DNA of 29,238 nucleotides, taken from NCBI GenBank assembly GCA_017456105.1, contig JAFTKA010000015.1, positions 1 through 29,238 on the forward strand. The letters run 5' to 3'. Below the pieces are notes generated by a model, which searched no databases, was not told the origin of the DNA, and saw nothing but the letters and a program-made list of their open reading frames with translations. Shown here piece by piece: positions 15,659 to 24,064 of the stretch. Every line of letters starts with the position of its first letter. Position 1 is the stretch's first letter. The DNA comes from Oscillospiraceae bacterium. GTDB taxonomy: Bacteria; Bacillota_A; Clostridia; Oscillospirales; Oscillospiraceae. A program made the translations under genes and the position numbers.

Positions 15659-16948
15659 ATGCTGCCGCAGGAATTTTTAGAAAGAATAAAAATGCAACTG
15701 GGTGAGGAATTTCCGGCTTTTATGGAAAGCCTGGAGCGTCCCCGGGCGGTGGCGTTGCGCTTTAATCCCTTGAAAGGAGAGAAGCCCAGCTTGCCTTTCG
15801 TGGAAAAGCAAGTGCCTTGGGAGGAACAGGGTTATTACTATGACCCGGAAGCTAGGCCCGGCCTGCACCCCTACCACGAAGCCGGCGTATACTATCTGCA
15901 GGAGGCCAGTGCCATGTCGGCAGTGGCACTGCTTGATCCCCAGCCCGGGGAGAGAATTTGCGATCTGTGTGCCGCACCCGGCGGCAAGTCCACCCAGATT
16001 GCCGGGCGGCTGGAGGGACAGGGTTTTCTGCTGTGCAACGAAATTAACCCCAAGCGGGCAAAGATCCTAAGCCGCAATATTGAGCGACTGGGCATCGGTA
16101 ATGCGTTGGTTACCAACGAACACCCCCAAAAGCTTGCAGAGCATTATAAAGGCTATTTTGACAGGGTTTTGATCGATGCACCCTGCTCCGGTGAGGGTAT
16201 GTTCCGGAAAGAAGAGGTTGCCGTTACGGACTGGAGTCAGGAAACGGTGGAAATGTGTGCCCGCCGTCAGCAGGAGATCCTACGCTCCGGGGCGGAATTG
16301 GTGCGGCCCGGTGGCCGGCTGGTCTACTCCACCTGCACCTTTGCTCCGGAGGAAAACGAGCAGACAGTACAGGCATTCCTGAGAGACCACCCGGACTTTT
16401 CTTTGGTGCCTGTAGATGTTCCCTGGTTTACGGAAGCAAAGCCGGGTATGTACCGGCTGTGGCCCCATAAGCTTTTGGGCGAGGGGCATTTTGTGTCCGT
16501 CCTGCAAAGACAGGGTGATGACCGTCAGGCGTCGGAAAACAGCAAAGCTCAGCCCCTTCCTAAAGCGGTCAAGGCCTTTATGGACGAATTGGAGATCGAG
16601 CTGCCTGCGGGAAAACTTGTTTCCTTTGGACAGAGTCTTTATTTAGCACCCCCTGAGATGCCCGATATCCGGGGCATTAAGGTGCTGCGGCCGGGTCTTG
16701 AACTGGGTGAAATGAAGAAGGATCGCTTTGAACCTGCCCACGCCTTGGCACTGTACTTAAAAACTGCCGCTAAAACACAGGATTATGGTGCTGACAGTAG
16801 TGAAATTGCCCGGTATCTTCACGGCGATGTGGTGGAAAGCAGCCTTACCGGCTGGTGCCTTGTTACCGTGGATCACTATACCCTCGGCTGGGGAAAAGGC
16901 GATGGAAAAGTGCTAAAAAACCATTATCCTAAGGGTTTACGCCGATAA
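15659..16948 (+). CDS. rsmF: RsmF-type 16S rRNA m5C methyltransferase
   Basis: A 429-residue NOL1/NOP2/Sun-family enzyme, S-adenosylmethionine-dependent, placing 5-methylcytosine in 16S rRNA. The SAM-binding motif DLCAAPGGKSTQIA is at 102-115. Both catalytic cysteines are present: C176 in DAPCSGEGMF and C226 in YSTCTFAPEENE. The C-terminal third (about 290-429) fits the RsmF PUA-like RNA-binding domains, ending in LGWGKGDGKVLKNHYPKGLRR. The ATG at 15659 has GGAGG (15649-15653) 5 bases upstream; an upstream in-frame start would lie in the repeat element. The exact target cytosines cannot be read from sequence. The gene is followed after 17 bases by the murA promoter. Confidence 0.9.
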   Translation: MLPQEFLERIKMQLGEEFPAFMESLERPRAVALRFNPLKGEKPSLPFVEKQVPWEEQGYYYDPEARPGLHPYHEAGVYYLQEASAMSAVALLDPQPGERICDLCAAPGGKSTQIAGRLEGQGFLLCNEINPKRAKILSRNIERLGIGNALVTNEHPQKLAEHYKGYFDRVLIDAPCSGEGMFRKEEVAVTDWSQETVEMCARRQQEILRSGAELVRPGGRLVYSTCTFAPEENEQTVQAFLRDHPDFSLVPVDVPWFTEAKPGMYRLWPHKLLGEGHFVSVLQRQGDDRQASENSKAQPLPKAVKAFMDELEIELPAGKLVSFGQSLYLAPPEMPDIRGIKVLRPGLELGEMKKDRFEPAHALALYLKTAAKTQDYGADSSEIARYLHGDVVESSLTGWCLVTVDHYTLGWGKGDGKVLKNHYPKGLRR

Positions 16949-16965
16949 TTTCTGTAAGATTGTGC

Positions 16966-16994
16966 TTTACATAATCTGCAGGATATGGTATAAT
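16966..16994 (+). promoter_or_regulatory. Promoter of murA
   Basis: TTTACA (16966-16971), 17-base spacer, TATAAT (16989-16994). The expected transcription start near 17001 rules out translation starts at 17000 or 17003. Confidence 0.85.
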
Positions 16995-17038
16995 GATTTT
17001 TGGTGAATTACGAATTTTACAAGGAGAGTGAATCGTCC

Positions 17039-18304
17039 TTGGCTAAATATGTTATTAACGGCGGTAACCCGTTACAGGGTACTGTTTCTATAAGCGGTGC
17101 GAAAAATGCTGCAGTGGCCATTTTGCCGGCAGCTTTGCTGGTAAAGGGAAAATGCCGTGTAGAAAACGTGCCGGATATTTCCGATGTGCGGATTCTTTTG
17201 AATATTCTGGAGGACCTGGGTGCTGAGGTGGTTCGGGAAGAGCCCGGCGTGGTAACGCTGGACTGCACCAATATTACCAAGACCCACCCCGATCCTATCC
17301 TGGTGCGGAAAATGCGTGCCAGCTACTATCTGATGGGTGCTCTCCTTGGCCGGTTCCACCGTGCCAATGTGGCTTTGCCCGGCGGCTGCAACTTTGCCTC
17401 CCGCCCTATTGACCAGCATATCAAGGGCTTTATGGCTCTGGGTGCTAATGTGGACGAAACCGATGATTACGTCTATATGGAGCCCGGTGTTAACGGCCTA
17501 CAGGGCAACCGGGTCAGCCTTGACGTGGTCAGTGTCGGTGCTACGGTCAATATTATGATGGCTGCCGTGCTGCTGCCCGGTCAGACGGTGATCGAAAACG
17601 CAGCCAAAGAGCCCCATATCGTTGATCTTGCCAACTTCCTCAATACCATGGGTGCTCATATTTCCGGTGCCGGTACGGACACCGTGAAGATTCGGGGCGT
17701 TGAGAGGCTTGTGGGCGGTACTTATGCCATTATCCCCGATCAGATCGAGGCAGGTACTTATTTGGCCGCAGTTACCGCTACCGGCGGCGACGTGCTGGTG
17801 CAGAACGTGATCCCCAAGCATATGGAGTGCATTACCTCCAAATTGCAGGAAATGGGTGCAAAGATCACCAATTACGATGATGCTATCCGGGTAGAGTCCG
17901 ACGGAAAGCTGCGGCATACCACCGTAAAGACCCGTCCCTATCCCGGCTTCCCCACGGATATGCAGTCCCAGATCTGTGTGTGTATGAGTAAGGCAAACGG
18001 CATCAGCCGGCTGACCGAGAGTGTCTATGAGACCCGGTTCTTCGGTTACTGCACGGAGCTTTCCGATATGGGTGCGGATATCCTCATTAACGGCAAGACG
18101 GCCATTGTTACGGGCGTTGAGAACCTCCGGGGTGCCAAGGTGCAGGCCCACGACCTGCGTGCCGGTGCGGCTCTGGTGATCGCCGGACTGTCGGCTCAGG
18201 GTACAACGGAAGTGGAAAATATCCATTTCATTGAGCGTGGCTATGAGCGGCTTGTGGAGAAATTCTCCGCCTTGGGTGCGGATATTCGAAGAGTTGAAGA
18301 ATAA
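17039..18304 (+). CDS. murA: UDP-N-acetylglucosamine 1-carboxyvinyltransferase
   Basis: A 421-residue MurA, the first committed step of peptidoglycan synthesis: enolpyruvyl transfer from PEP to UDP-GlcNAc in the cytoplasm. K22 and N23 in SGAKNA and the catalytic Cys, C117 in LPGGCNFASRP, are present, so fosfomycin sensitivity of the Cys type is expected. Other marks are the RKMRASY segment and the late GxDIxxN-type stretch GADILINGKTA. The TTG at 17039 is the likely start: it gives the usual AKYVINGGNPLQG N-terminus and the normal length, with AAGGAG at 17021-17026 (12 bases away, rather long). Convergent with cysK through a shared palindromic terminator. Confidence 0.95.
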   Translation: MAKYVINGGNPLQGTVSISGAKNAAVAILPAALLVKGKCRVENVPDISDVRILLNILEDLGAEVVREEPGVVTLDCTNITKTHPDPILVRKMRASYYLMGALLGRFHRANVALPGGCNFASRPIDQHIKGFMALGANVDETDDYVYMEPGVNGLQGNRVSLDVVSVGATVNIMMAAVLLPGQTVIENAAKEPHIVDLANFLNTMGAHISGAGTDTVKIRGVERLVGGTYAIIPDQIEAGTYLAAVTATGGDVLVQNVIPKHMECITSKLQEMGAKITNYDDAIRVESDGKLRHTTVKTRPYPGFPTDMQSQICVCMSKANGISRLTESVYETRFFGYCTELSDMGADILINGKTAIVTGVENLRGAKVQAHDLRAGAALVIAGLSAQGTTEVENIHFIERGYERLVEKFSALGADIRRVEE

Positions 18305-18342
18305 AAAGATCGGTGTGCATTGCACACCGATCTTTTTATTCT
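18298..18342. terminator. Shared bidirectional terminator of murA and cysK
   Basis: A perfect palindrome of 22-base arms around T18320, with T-rich flanks on both strands. It includes the stop codons of both convergent genes at mirror-image positions (18302-18304 and 18336-18338). Confidence 0.9.
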
Positions 18343-19262
18343 GTAAACATAGGAGTGGACAGGTATCTGTCGCCGGTGTCCGGCAGCAGAACCACAATGG
18401 TCTTGCCTGCGTTTTCCTTTTCTTTGGCAAGCTCTATGGCTGCGTGCAGAGCAGCACCGGAAGAGATGCCGGCCAGAATGCCCTCCCGTTTTCCTAAAAG
18501 TCTGCCTGCTGCGTAGGCTTCGGCTTCGGTTACGGTGATGATCCGGTCATAAATGCCGGTGTTCAGGGCCTTGGGAACAAAGTTGGCACCGATACCCTGC
18601 AGACCGTGAGGACCGGCAACACCTTGACTCAAAAGGGGAGAGCCGGCAGGCTCAACAGCCACAATCTGCACGTTGGGGTTCTTTTCCTTCAAAAATTCGC
18701 CTACACCGGAGATGGTGCCGCCGGTACCCACACCGGCTACGAAAATATCCACATTTCCATCGGTATCCTCCCAGATCTCCGGGCCGGTGGTTGCTTTATG
18801 GGCTGCCGGATTGGCAGGATTGGAAAACTGATCGGGGATAAAGCTGCCGGGGATCTGGGCAGCCATTTCCTCGGCCTTTTCCACTGCACCCTGCATACCC
18901 TTTGCACCGGGGGTCAGAATGAGTTCTGCACCGTAGGCACGCATCAAAAGCTGTCGTTCCATGCTCATGGAGTCGGGCATCACGATGATGGTGCGGTAGC
19001 CTCTGGCGGCTGCCACACAGGCAAGGCCGATGCCGGTATTGCCGGAGGTGGGCTCGATGATCACAGAGCCTTCTTTCAGCTTGCCGTTTTTCTCGGCATC
19101 TTCAATCATGGAAAGGGCGACCCGATCCTTGGCAGAGCCGCCGGGGTTCAAAAACTCCAGCTTTGCCAGGATTTTGGCTGAAAGCCCCTTTTCGATATTC
19201 TGCAGCTCCAACAAAGGCGTGTTGCCAATCAACTGGGCAGCGGTTGTATAGATATGTGCCAT
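18336..19262 (-). CDS. cysK: Cysteine synthase A (O-acetylserine sulfhydrylase)
   Basis: A 308-residue PLP enzyme making cysteine from O-acetylserine and sulfide. PLP lysine K45 is in NPGGSAKDR. The substrate loop TSGNTG is at 71-76, the phosphate-binding [10 protein letters not shown] is at 177-186, and GISSGAA lies near the C-terminus. Length is normal for CysK. The ATG at 19262 has GGAGG (19271-19275) 8 bases upstream. The open frame continues a long way upstream, antisense to cysE, without coding meaning. Divergent from serine acetyltransferase, its metabolic partner, with facing promoters and a palindrome over the cysK -35 region. Confidence 0.96.
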   Translation of the reverse strand: MAHIYTTAAQLIGNTPLLELQNIEKGLSAKILAKLEFLNPGGSAKDRVALSMIEDAEKNGKLKEGSVIIEPTSGNTGIGLACVAAARGYRTIIVMPDSMSMERQLLMRAYGAELILTPGAKGMQGAVEKAEEMAAQIPGSFIPDQFSNPANPAAHKATTGPEIWEDTDGNVDIFVAGVGTGGTISGVGEFLKEKNPNVQIVAVEPAGSPLLSQGVAGPHGLQGIGANFVPKALNTGIYDRIITVTEAEAYAAGRLLGKREGILAGISSGAALHAAIELAKEKENAGKTIVVLLPDTGDRYLSTPMFTE

Positions 19263-19286
19263 TTTTGACACCTCCAATCTTATGAA

Positions 19287-19316
19287 ATTATACTCTTTTA
19301 TGACAGCGGCTGTCAA
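19287..19316 (-). promoter_or_regulatory. Promoter of cysK
   Basis: On the - strand TTGACA (19316-19311), 18-base spacer, TATAAT (19292-19287). The -35 and spacer are overlapped by TGACAG-CGG-CTGTCA (19301-19315), a perfect inverted repeat and a candidate operator. Confidence 0.85.
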
Positions 19317-19329
19317 CTCAAAAGTAACA

Positions 19330-19358
19330 TTGACATTAAAAAGCGGGTATGATATAAA
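19330..19358 (+). promoter_or_regulatory. Promoter of the serine acetyltransferase gene
   Basis: TTGACA (19330-19335), 17-base spacer, TATAAA (19353-19358). Its -35 is 13 bases from the -35 of the divergent cysK promoter. Confidence 0.85.
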
Positions 19359-19382
19359 AGAACAAAGAATGGGGGGATAACC

Positions 19383-20312
19383 TTGACTAAGATCGAACAG
19401 CAGATCGAGCAGGTGGTAGACTCGATTTTGGAGGACTACCGCCACGATCGGGATATCGACAAGATCGAGCTGCACCGCAGACCCGATAAGGACATAGTAA
19501 CGGACATTATCGAAAAGCTTCGCAGGATCGTATTTCCCGGCTATTTCCGGGATAAGAACTACAGGGTTTATAACGCCAAGCATAACCTTTCCATGCTGAT
19601 CGAGGACGTGATGTTCAACCTGAACCGGCAGATCAGCCTTGTATATCAGGGAACAGGAGAAAGTGAAGAAACCGCCCTTGAGCACGCTCAGCAGGTGTGC
19701 CTTGATTTCTTCAGTAAGATCCCCGCAGTGAGGGAAATGGTGCAGACAGATCTGCAGGCCGCCTTTGATGGCGACCCGGCAGCCACCGACATGGCGGAGA
19801 TCATCTTCTCCTATCCGGGCTTGTTTGCCATTACGGTGTACCGGCTGGCCCATGTGCTTTTTGAGCTGAAAGTACCTATGCTGCCCAGAATGATGACGGA
19901 GTACGCCCATAGCATCACCGGCATTGATATCCACCCCGGTGCCACCATCGGCAAGTACTTTTTTATCGACCACGGCACAGGCATCGTGGTGGGCGAGACC
20001 ACCATCATCGGTGAAAACGTCAAGATCTATCAGGGCGTTACCTTGGGTGCTCTTTCCACCCGTGGCGGCCAGAGCCTGCGGGGCAAGCAGCGGCACCCCA
20101 CCATTGAGGACAATGTTACCATCTATGCCGGTGCTTCCGTACTGGGCGGTGAAACAGTGATCGGACGGGATTCCGTCATCGGCTCCAACGCCTTTATTAC
20201 CGCCTCTATCGCACCCTGCACCACCGTCAGCATTAAAAATCAGGAATTGCAGCTGAAAGCAAGAAGCAAATGCCAAAATTGCAAAGAGAACTGCTTTCCA
20301 AGGGTAGAGTAA
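19383..20312 (+). CDS. cysE: Serine O-acetyltransferase
   Basis: A 309-residue left-handed beta-helix acetyltransferase that makes O-acetylserine from serine and acetyl-CoA for CysK. The N-terminal helical domain is long (about 1-175). The hexapeptide domain follows with catalytic H184 in [11 protein letters not shown]197 in [12 protein letters not shown], then GALSTRGGQ and [14 protein letters not shown] repeats. The start is TTG at 19383, preceded by a G6 run at 19371-19376 as a ribosome site. The end is unusual: a Cys-rich basic tail [10 protein letters not shown] instead of the usual tail ending in Ile that binds CysK. It is longer than enteric CysE. Divergent from cysK. Confidence 0.93.
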   Translation: MTKIEQQIEQVVDSILEDYRHDRDIDKIELHRRPDKDIVTDIIEKLRRIVFPGYFRDKNYRVYNAKHNLSMLIEDVMFNLNRQISLVYQGTGESEETALEHAQQVCLDFFSKIPAVREMVQTDLQAAFDGDPAATDMAEIIFSYPGLFAITVYRLAHVLFELKVPMLPRMMTEYAHSITGIDIHPGATIGKYFFIDHGTGIVVGETTIIGENVKIYQGVTLGALSTRGGQSLRGKQRHPTIEDNVTIYAGASVLGGETVIGRDSVIGSNAFITASIAPCTTVSIKNQELQLKARSKCQNCKENCFPRVE

Positions 20313-20370
20313 TAAATCCAAATTCGTTTTACAAAGGATGGTTTGTTGTTCTATCTTCGTTAAAATACTC

Positions 20371-20564
20371 GCAAATACATACAGTATTTGCTGTGTTTTT
20401 GCCCCCCCAGATCAAAAACCCTCTCTTTGTAAAATCTTTGACCTTAAAGCGAGAAGATTTTGAGGGATTTTTGTTCTATTGGGGAGAAGCAAGGCTTTGT
20501 GCCTTGCGAGACACAATAGGGCGAAAAGCACCAAAATCCGCCGCTTTAAGGCGATTTCGGATTT
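20371..20564. repeat. Cluster of inverted repeats downstream of cysE
   Basis: Four structures: 20371-20378/20384-20391 (GCAAATAC/GTATTTGC, followed by T5, perhaps a weak cysE terminator); a long imperfect stem 20413-20438/20454-20473; CTATTG/CAATAG (20476-20481/20514-20519) enclosing GCAAGGC/GCCTTGC (20489-20495/20501-20507); and AAATCCG/CGGATTT (20534-20540/20558-20564). No coding frame is convincing in 20313-20576. REP-like in style, similar to 7640-7800 but not the same sequence. Confidence 0.5.
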
Positions 20565-20576
20565 GTTGCTCTACCC

Positions 20577-20972
20577 TCAATCCGGAGGCATAAGCTTTAA
20601 TAAGATCATCAGAGATCGACCCTGCATAGGGTCGATCTTTTTCCATGGCCCACCATTCCGGCATAAATAGGCATAGTCCTGCTGCCGGTAGGTGCGGCAA
20701 GTGCCGTTGGTCATATATAGTTTAATATCAATAAGATTGCTGCCGTTTTGCTCCGGGTCGTCCTTGCCCTGATAACGCAAAGTGCGTAAATAGTTCAGGA
20801 TCGCTTCCAGTTTTTTGGGGTGATTGTAGCTTAGGGTGTGGGATTCTTCGCCCTGGGTAAAGATGATGTCCGCGTGGCTTACTACCTGCGTGGGATTTGT
20901 TTGTTTTTTGCGGCTGCAGCCGGATAAAAGCAATAAAAAACACAAAATAAATACCAGTTTTTTCTGTTTCAC
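20577..20972 (-). CDS. Small lipoprotein, function unknown
   Basis: 131 residues from the GTG at 20972: MKQKKL, a hydrophobic stretch and lipobox LLSGC, so it is probably lipid-anchored on the outer face of the membrane. The mature part has a predicted pattern of strand, helix (KKLEAILNYLRTL), strands (IDIKLYMTNG, CRTYRQQDYAYLCR) and a last helix, recalling small DUF5301-like lipoproteins of Firmicutes; that assignment is tentative. AGGAG (20981-20985) is 8 bases from the GTG and only 2 from an ATG at 20978, so the GTG is preferred. The last 20 codons overlap a + strand terminator hairpin. It follows the terminator of the DUF4234-like gene; no clear promoter was found. Confidence 0.75.
   Translation of the reverse strand: MKQKKLVFILCFLLLLSGCSRKKQTNPTQVVSHADIIFTQGEESHTLSYNHPKKLEAILNYLRTLRYQGKDDPEQNGSNLIDIKLYMTNGTCRTYRQQDYAYLCRNGGPWKKIDPMQGRSLMILLKLMPPD
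20613..20642 (+). terminator. Terminator for + strand transcripts from cysE
   Basis: Perfect 10-bp stem (20613-20622 with 20629-20638), loop TGCATA, then TTTTT on the + strand. It lies inside the 3' end of the convergent lipoprotein gene. Confidence 0.75.
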
Positions 20973-21023
20973 CGCCATCACTCCTTGATACTTATGATGG
21001 CAGAAAAGTGGCGAAATAACAAA

Positions 21024-21053
21024 AAACCGAGGTGGAATGTTCCACCTCGGTTT
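21024..21053 (-). terminator. Terminator of the asnS / DUF4234 unit
   Basis: Perfect 13-bp stem (21024-21036 with 21041-21053), loop ATGT, followed on the - strand by TTTGTTATT and on the + strand by CATTTTT; usable from both sides. Confidence 0.85.
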
Positions 21054-21059
21054 CATTTT

Positions 21060-21473
21060 TTAACCGTTGATATTGTAATTCAAACTCAGAAGCCGCATGG
21101 CCTTACAAAGCTTTTTTAAATACACAAAAGGCCCTGCAATAATGAAAGTGCCAAGCACGCACCAAAGCCAATAGTCCCGACCACTGAACCGATAAGCGAT
21201 CTGTCGACGCTGCAATTCTGCACCCATGCGACTACTAAGCTTTGTAAACCAAACAAGGCTTGCAATGGAAAAGGTGATGGGCGAAAGCAGAAAATGCACA
21301 AGACAGTAGTTCATAGTCTTTCTGCCATCGTGCCGACCTGCGATCCGGTTCAGATCTATGCCCAGCTTTGTATAGAATACGATGGCGTAAATCCCCAGCG
21401 TAATGATCGACAGCAATACGAATTTCAGAACACTGCGGTTTGCCTTCAGGGGAATTGCCGTTTGTTCAGTCAT
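21060..21473 (-). CDS. DUF4234-like membrane protein
   Basis: 137 residues with about three hydrophobic segments: VLKFVLLSIITLGIYAIVFY (the typical DUF4234 opening), FLLSPITFSIASLVWF and WCVLGTFIIAGPFVYL. Conserved family marks are TLGIYAI and the NRIAGRHDGRKTMNY stretch. Function of the family is unknown. The ATG at 21473 has AGAGGAA upstream. It starts 15 bases after the asnS stop on the same strand, with no terminator between, so it is probably co-transcribed with asnS. Confidence 0.85.
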   Translation of the reverse strand: MTEQTAIPLKANRSVLKFVLLSIITLGIYAIVFYTKLGIDLNRIAGRHDGRKTMNYCLVHFLLSPITFSIASLVWFTKLSSRMGAELQRRQIAYRFSGRDYWLWCVLGTFIIAGPFVYLKKLCKAMRLLSLNYNING

Positions 21474-21488
21474 AAACGTTTCCTCTTT

Positions 21489-22880
21489 TTACAGTTCACA
21501 GTTACCCACGGTTCTGGGGAAGGGGAGCACATCGCGGATATTGCCCATACCGGTCAGGTACATCACGCAACGCTCAAAGCCAAGACCAAAGCCTGCGTGG
21601 CGGGCAGAGCCGTATTTCCGCAGATCCATATAGAAGCCGTAATCGGCGGGGTTCATTCCCAATTCTTCGATACGGGACTTCAGCAGTTCATAATCGTCCT
21701 CACGCTGACTGCCTCCGATGATCTCACCAATGCCGGGCACCAGGCAGTCCATAGCGGCCACGGTCTTTCCGTCGGGATTCAGCTTCATATAGAAGGCCTT
21801 GATCTCCTTGGGGTAGTCGGTAACGAATACAGGCCGCTTGAACACTTCCTCGGTCAGATACCGCTCGTGCTCGGTCTGCAGGTCGCTGCCCCAGTGGACC
21901 GGGTAGGCAAACTTATCGTTGCATTTTTCCAAAATTTCAATGGCCTCGGTGTAGGTTACATGGCCGAAATCGGAATTGACCACGTGATTCAGCCGCTCCA
22001 GAAGACCCTGGTCAACAAACTGATTGAAGAATGCCATCTCCTCGGGAGCACGCTCCAGCACATAGGAAATGATGTACTTGATCATATCCTCGGCAAGACG
22101 CATATCGTCGGCAAGGTCTGCAAAAGCGATCTCCGGCTCGATCATCCAGAATTCCGCAGCGTGGCGGGTGGTGTTGGAGTTTTCAGCCCGGAAGGTAGGA
22201 CCGAAGGTGTAGATGTTCTTAAAGGCCATGGCGAAGGTCTCACCGTTCAGCTGACCGGAAACTGTCAGGTTGGTGGGCTTGCCATAGAAGTCTTGGCTAA
22301 AATCTACCTTGCCGTCTTCGGTTTTGGGGACGTTGTTTAAGTCCAGAGTGGTTACCTGGAACATTTCGCCTGCACCCTCACAGTCAGAGCCGGTGATCAG
22401 GGGCGTGTGTACGTAAACGAAATCCCGATCCTGGAAGAACTGGTGAATGGCCATGGCTGCCAGGCTGCGGACACGGAACACAGCCTGGAAGGTGTTGGTC
22501 CGGGGACGCAGATGGGTGATGGTCCGTAAAAATTCCATAGTGTGCCGCTTGGGCTGCAGGGGATAGTCGCCGGTGGAAGCACCTTCCACAACGATCTTGG
22601 TTGCCTGCAGTTCAAAGGGCTGCTTGGAATCGGGGGTGAGCTCCACGGTAGCGGTAATGACCAGAGCTGCACCGATATTGATCTTGGAGATCTCCTGGAA
22701 ATTTTCCAGAGTGTCGTTATATACCACCTGCACGGGGTTAAAATAGGTGCCGTCATTCAGCATAATAAAGCCAAACTGCTTGCTGGGACGGCGGTTACGC
22801 ACCCAGCCACCGACCGTTACCGTACTACCTGCATACTTGGCGGTGTTCTTAAAAAGCTCACGGACAGAGATCAGATCCAT
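21489..22880 (-). CDS. asnS: Asparaginyl-tRNA synthetase
   Basis: A 463-residue class IIb aminoacyl-tRNA synthetase that charges tRNA-Asn. An N-terminal OB-fold anticodon domain opens with [16 protein letters not shown] residues ([17 protein letters not shown]). Motif 2 is [21 protein letters not shown] (20 residues shown from RAENS onward include the key R and E), and motif 3 is [23 protein letters not shown] at the end is typical. The ATG at 22880 was chosen because GAGG (22889-22892) is 8 bases upstream, while the ATG at 22886 touches the ribosome site. Own promoter at 22917-22945; followed by the DUF4234-like gene. Confidence 0.97.
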   Translation of the reverse strand: MDLISVRELFKNTAKYAGSTVTVGGWVRNRRPSKQFGFIMLNDGTYFNPVQVVYNDTLENFQEISKINIGAALVITATVELTPDSKQPFELQATKIVVEGASTGDYPLQPKRHTMEFLRTITHLRPRTNTFQAVFRVRSLAAMAIHQFFQDRDFVYVHTPLITGSDCEGAGEMFQVTTLDLNNVPKTEDGKVDFSQDFYGKPTNLTVSGQLNGETFAMAFKNIYTFGPTFRAENSNTTRHAAEFWMIEPEIAFADLADDMRLAEDMIKYIISYVLERAPEEMAFFNQFVDQGLLERLNHVVNSDFGHVTYTEAIEILEKCNDKFAYPVHWGSDLQTEHERYLTEEVFKRPVFVTDYPKEIKAFYMKLNPDGKTVAAMDCLVPGIGEIIGGSQREDDYELLKSRIEELGMNPADYGFYMDLRKYGSARHAGFGLGFERCVMYLTGMGNIRDVLPFPRTVGNCEL

Positions 22881-22916
22881 AGTCATTTCCTCACTTGCTT
22901 TTGAAAATTATAATAA

Positions 22917-22945
22917 ATTATACGCCAAACCGGAAGAATTTACAA
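22917..22945 (-). promoter_or_regulatory. Promoter of asnS
   Basis: On the - strand TTGTAA (22945-22940), 17-base spacer, TATAAT (22922-22917). No T-box leader fits in the 30-odd bases before the start. Confidence 0.85.
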
Positions 22946-22973
22946 GAGGTTTCTTGATTTTTTGAAATAGAAC

Positions 22974-23002
22974 TTGAAAAGAAAAAATCACGTTGCTATA
23001 AT
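22974..23002 (+). promoter_or_regulatory. Promoter of the gene at 23029
   Basis: TTGAAA (22974-22979), 17-base spacer, TATAAT (22997-23002) with TGC just upstream. Divergent from the asnS promoter. Confidence 0.8.
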
Positions 23003-23028
23003 GGGGTAAAAAATGGGAGATGCAGAGT

Positions 23029-24000
23029 ATGATTTCTTGTACGGAATTTATTCCCCTTTATAGTGAATTTTTTAAGTTTTTGGAAAGACAGGGCGGCTAT
23101 GAGCAGGTGCTTGCCTATTGGTATCACATCTCCGATACCAGCCTGGGAGACCTTTCCAATCCTCACTCTATGGCAGCCTGTATTGAGGCGAGGATCGCCG
23201 CCGGCGACCCCCACCCCGGCTTTAACGGAGCAAGAGATTATTGGGGTCATACCACTTCCGAGGAGGCCTGCGATACCTACGCAGTACTGGACGAGGAATA
23301 TCCCTATAGTTACAGTGAAATGCGTTATTGCCCTTCCCGGGCCATACTGAATGGTTTTGAGCATATCACCCCATACGAACACTATTGTGAGCATTGCAAG
23401 ATCATTTACAGCCGGGTGCTGGAAAAGTACGGCGTCAGCTATGACAGAGACCAGTCGGAAGTTGCCTATGCCAGATGCTCTTCCGTGCTTTACGAAACGA
23501 AAAATCCGCCCCCTGCGGATCATAAGGAAGAAAAAGAGGGACGCAAGGTGTCTCGTATGAAGCGGGAGGGTAAGAAATACCTCCATCGGGATTTCCATCT
23601 TCTGGGGGATAATGCCATTCGGTACTGCGGAGAAAAGTTTGGCGATCAGGCGGCAAAGGACTTCCTTGCCGACTTTGCCAGGGTTTATTTTGCACCGCAA
23701 ATTCAGGACTTCTCAAAGCGGGGCCTTGTTGCTGTAAAAGAATGGCTGGAGAATATTTATAAGTTAGAAGAGGCGGAAGAGCTGTTTCATACCGAACTGA
23801 AGGAAGACAAGCTGATCTGTACGGTAGAGCATTGTCCGGTGATCGCCTTTATGCGTTCTCTGGGTCAGGAGCCCAGCCCCTATTACATAGAGCAGACCCG
23901 CACCCTTTATAAAACGATTGCGGAAGAAAGCGGCCTGCGGTTTGTACTGGAGTCCTATGAAGAGGACGGTAAGGCAAAATTCGTGTTCGAGAAAAAGTAA
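23029..24000 (+). CDS. Cys-rich two-lobed cytoplasmic protein, function unknown
   Basis: 323 residues, no signal peptide or membrane helix. The start at the ATG 23029 has GGGAG (23015-23019) 9 bases before it; an ATG at 23020 touches the ribosome site. The two halves look alike: RYCPSRAILNGF (99-110), followed by CEHC (120-123) and LYE, and EHCPVIAFMRSL (267-278), followed by YIEQTRTLYKTIAEESGL and a final strand. A charged linker (about 160-185) joins them. The second half faintly recalls L-2-amino-thiazoline-4-carboxylate hydrolase-like proteins (CP motif and following helix), but I would not assign that function. Monocistronic, with its own promoter and a long hairpin behind. Confidence 0.8.
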   Translation: MISCTEFIPLYSEFFKFLERQGGYEQVLAYWYHISDTSLGDLSNPHSMAACIEARIAAGDPHPGFNGARDYWGHTTSEEACDTYAVLDEEYPYSYSEMRYCPSRAILNGFEHITPYEHYCEHCKIIYSRVLEKYGVSYDRDQSEVAYARCSSVLYETKNPPPADHKEEKEGRKVSRMKREGKKYLHRDFHLLGDNAIRYCGEKFGDQAAKDFLADFARVYFAPQIQDFSKRGLVAVKEWLENIYKLEEAEELFHTELKEDKLICTVEHCPVIAFMRSLGQEPSPYYIEQTRTLYKTIAEESGLRFVLESYEEDGKAKFVFEKK

Positions 24001-24001
24001 A

Positions 24002-24054
24002 CAATATAAAGAGGGCTCTGCTTTCCGGGGAACAGCAGAGCCCTCTTTATATTG
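24002..24054 (+). terminator. Long perfect hairpin after the gene at 23029
   Basis: Perfect 21-bp stem (24002-24022 with 24034-24054) and an 11-base loop, starting 1 base after the stop codon. No T run follows on the + strand, though the stem itself ends in CTTTATATTG. Terminator is the simplest reading; mRNA stabiliser or processing site is possible. Confidence 0.65.
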
Positions 24055-24064
24055 CCAAAAAATA

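Noticed and set aside
17000..17038. Longer murA start at TTG 17000 or GTG 17003
   Set aside because: These lie at the expected transcription start of the TTTACA-N17-TATAAT promoter and have no ribosome site; TTG 17039 gives the family N-terminus.
19263..20321. Upstream extension of the cysK frame to 661 residues
   Set aside because: The extension is antisense to cysE and passes through both promoters; CysK begins normally at 19262 with a good ribosome site.
22881..22916. T-box leader for asnS
   Set aside because: Promoter to start distance is far too short for a T-box.
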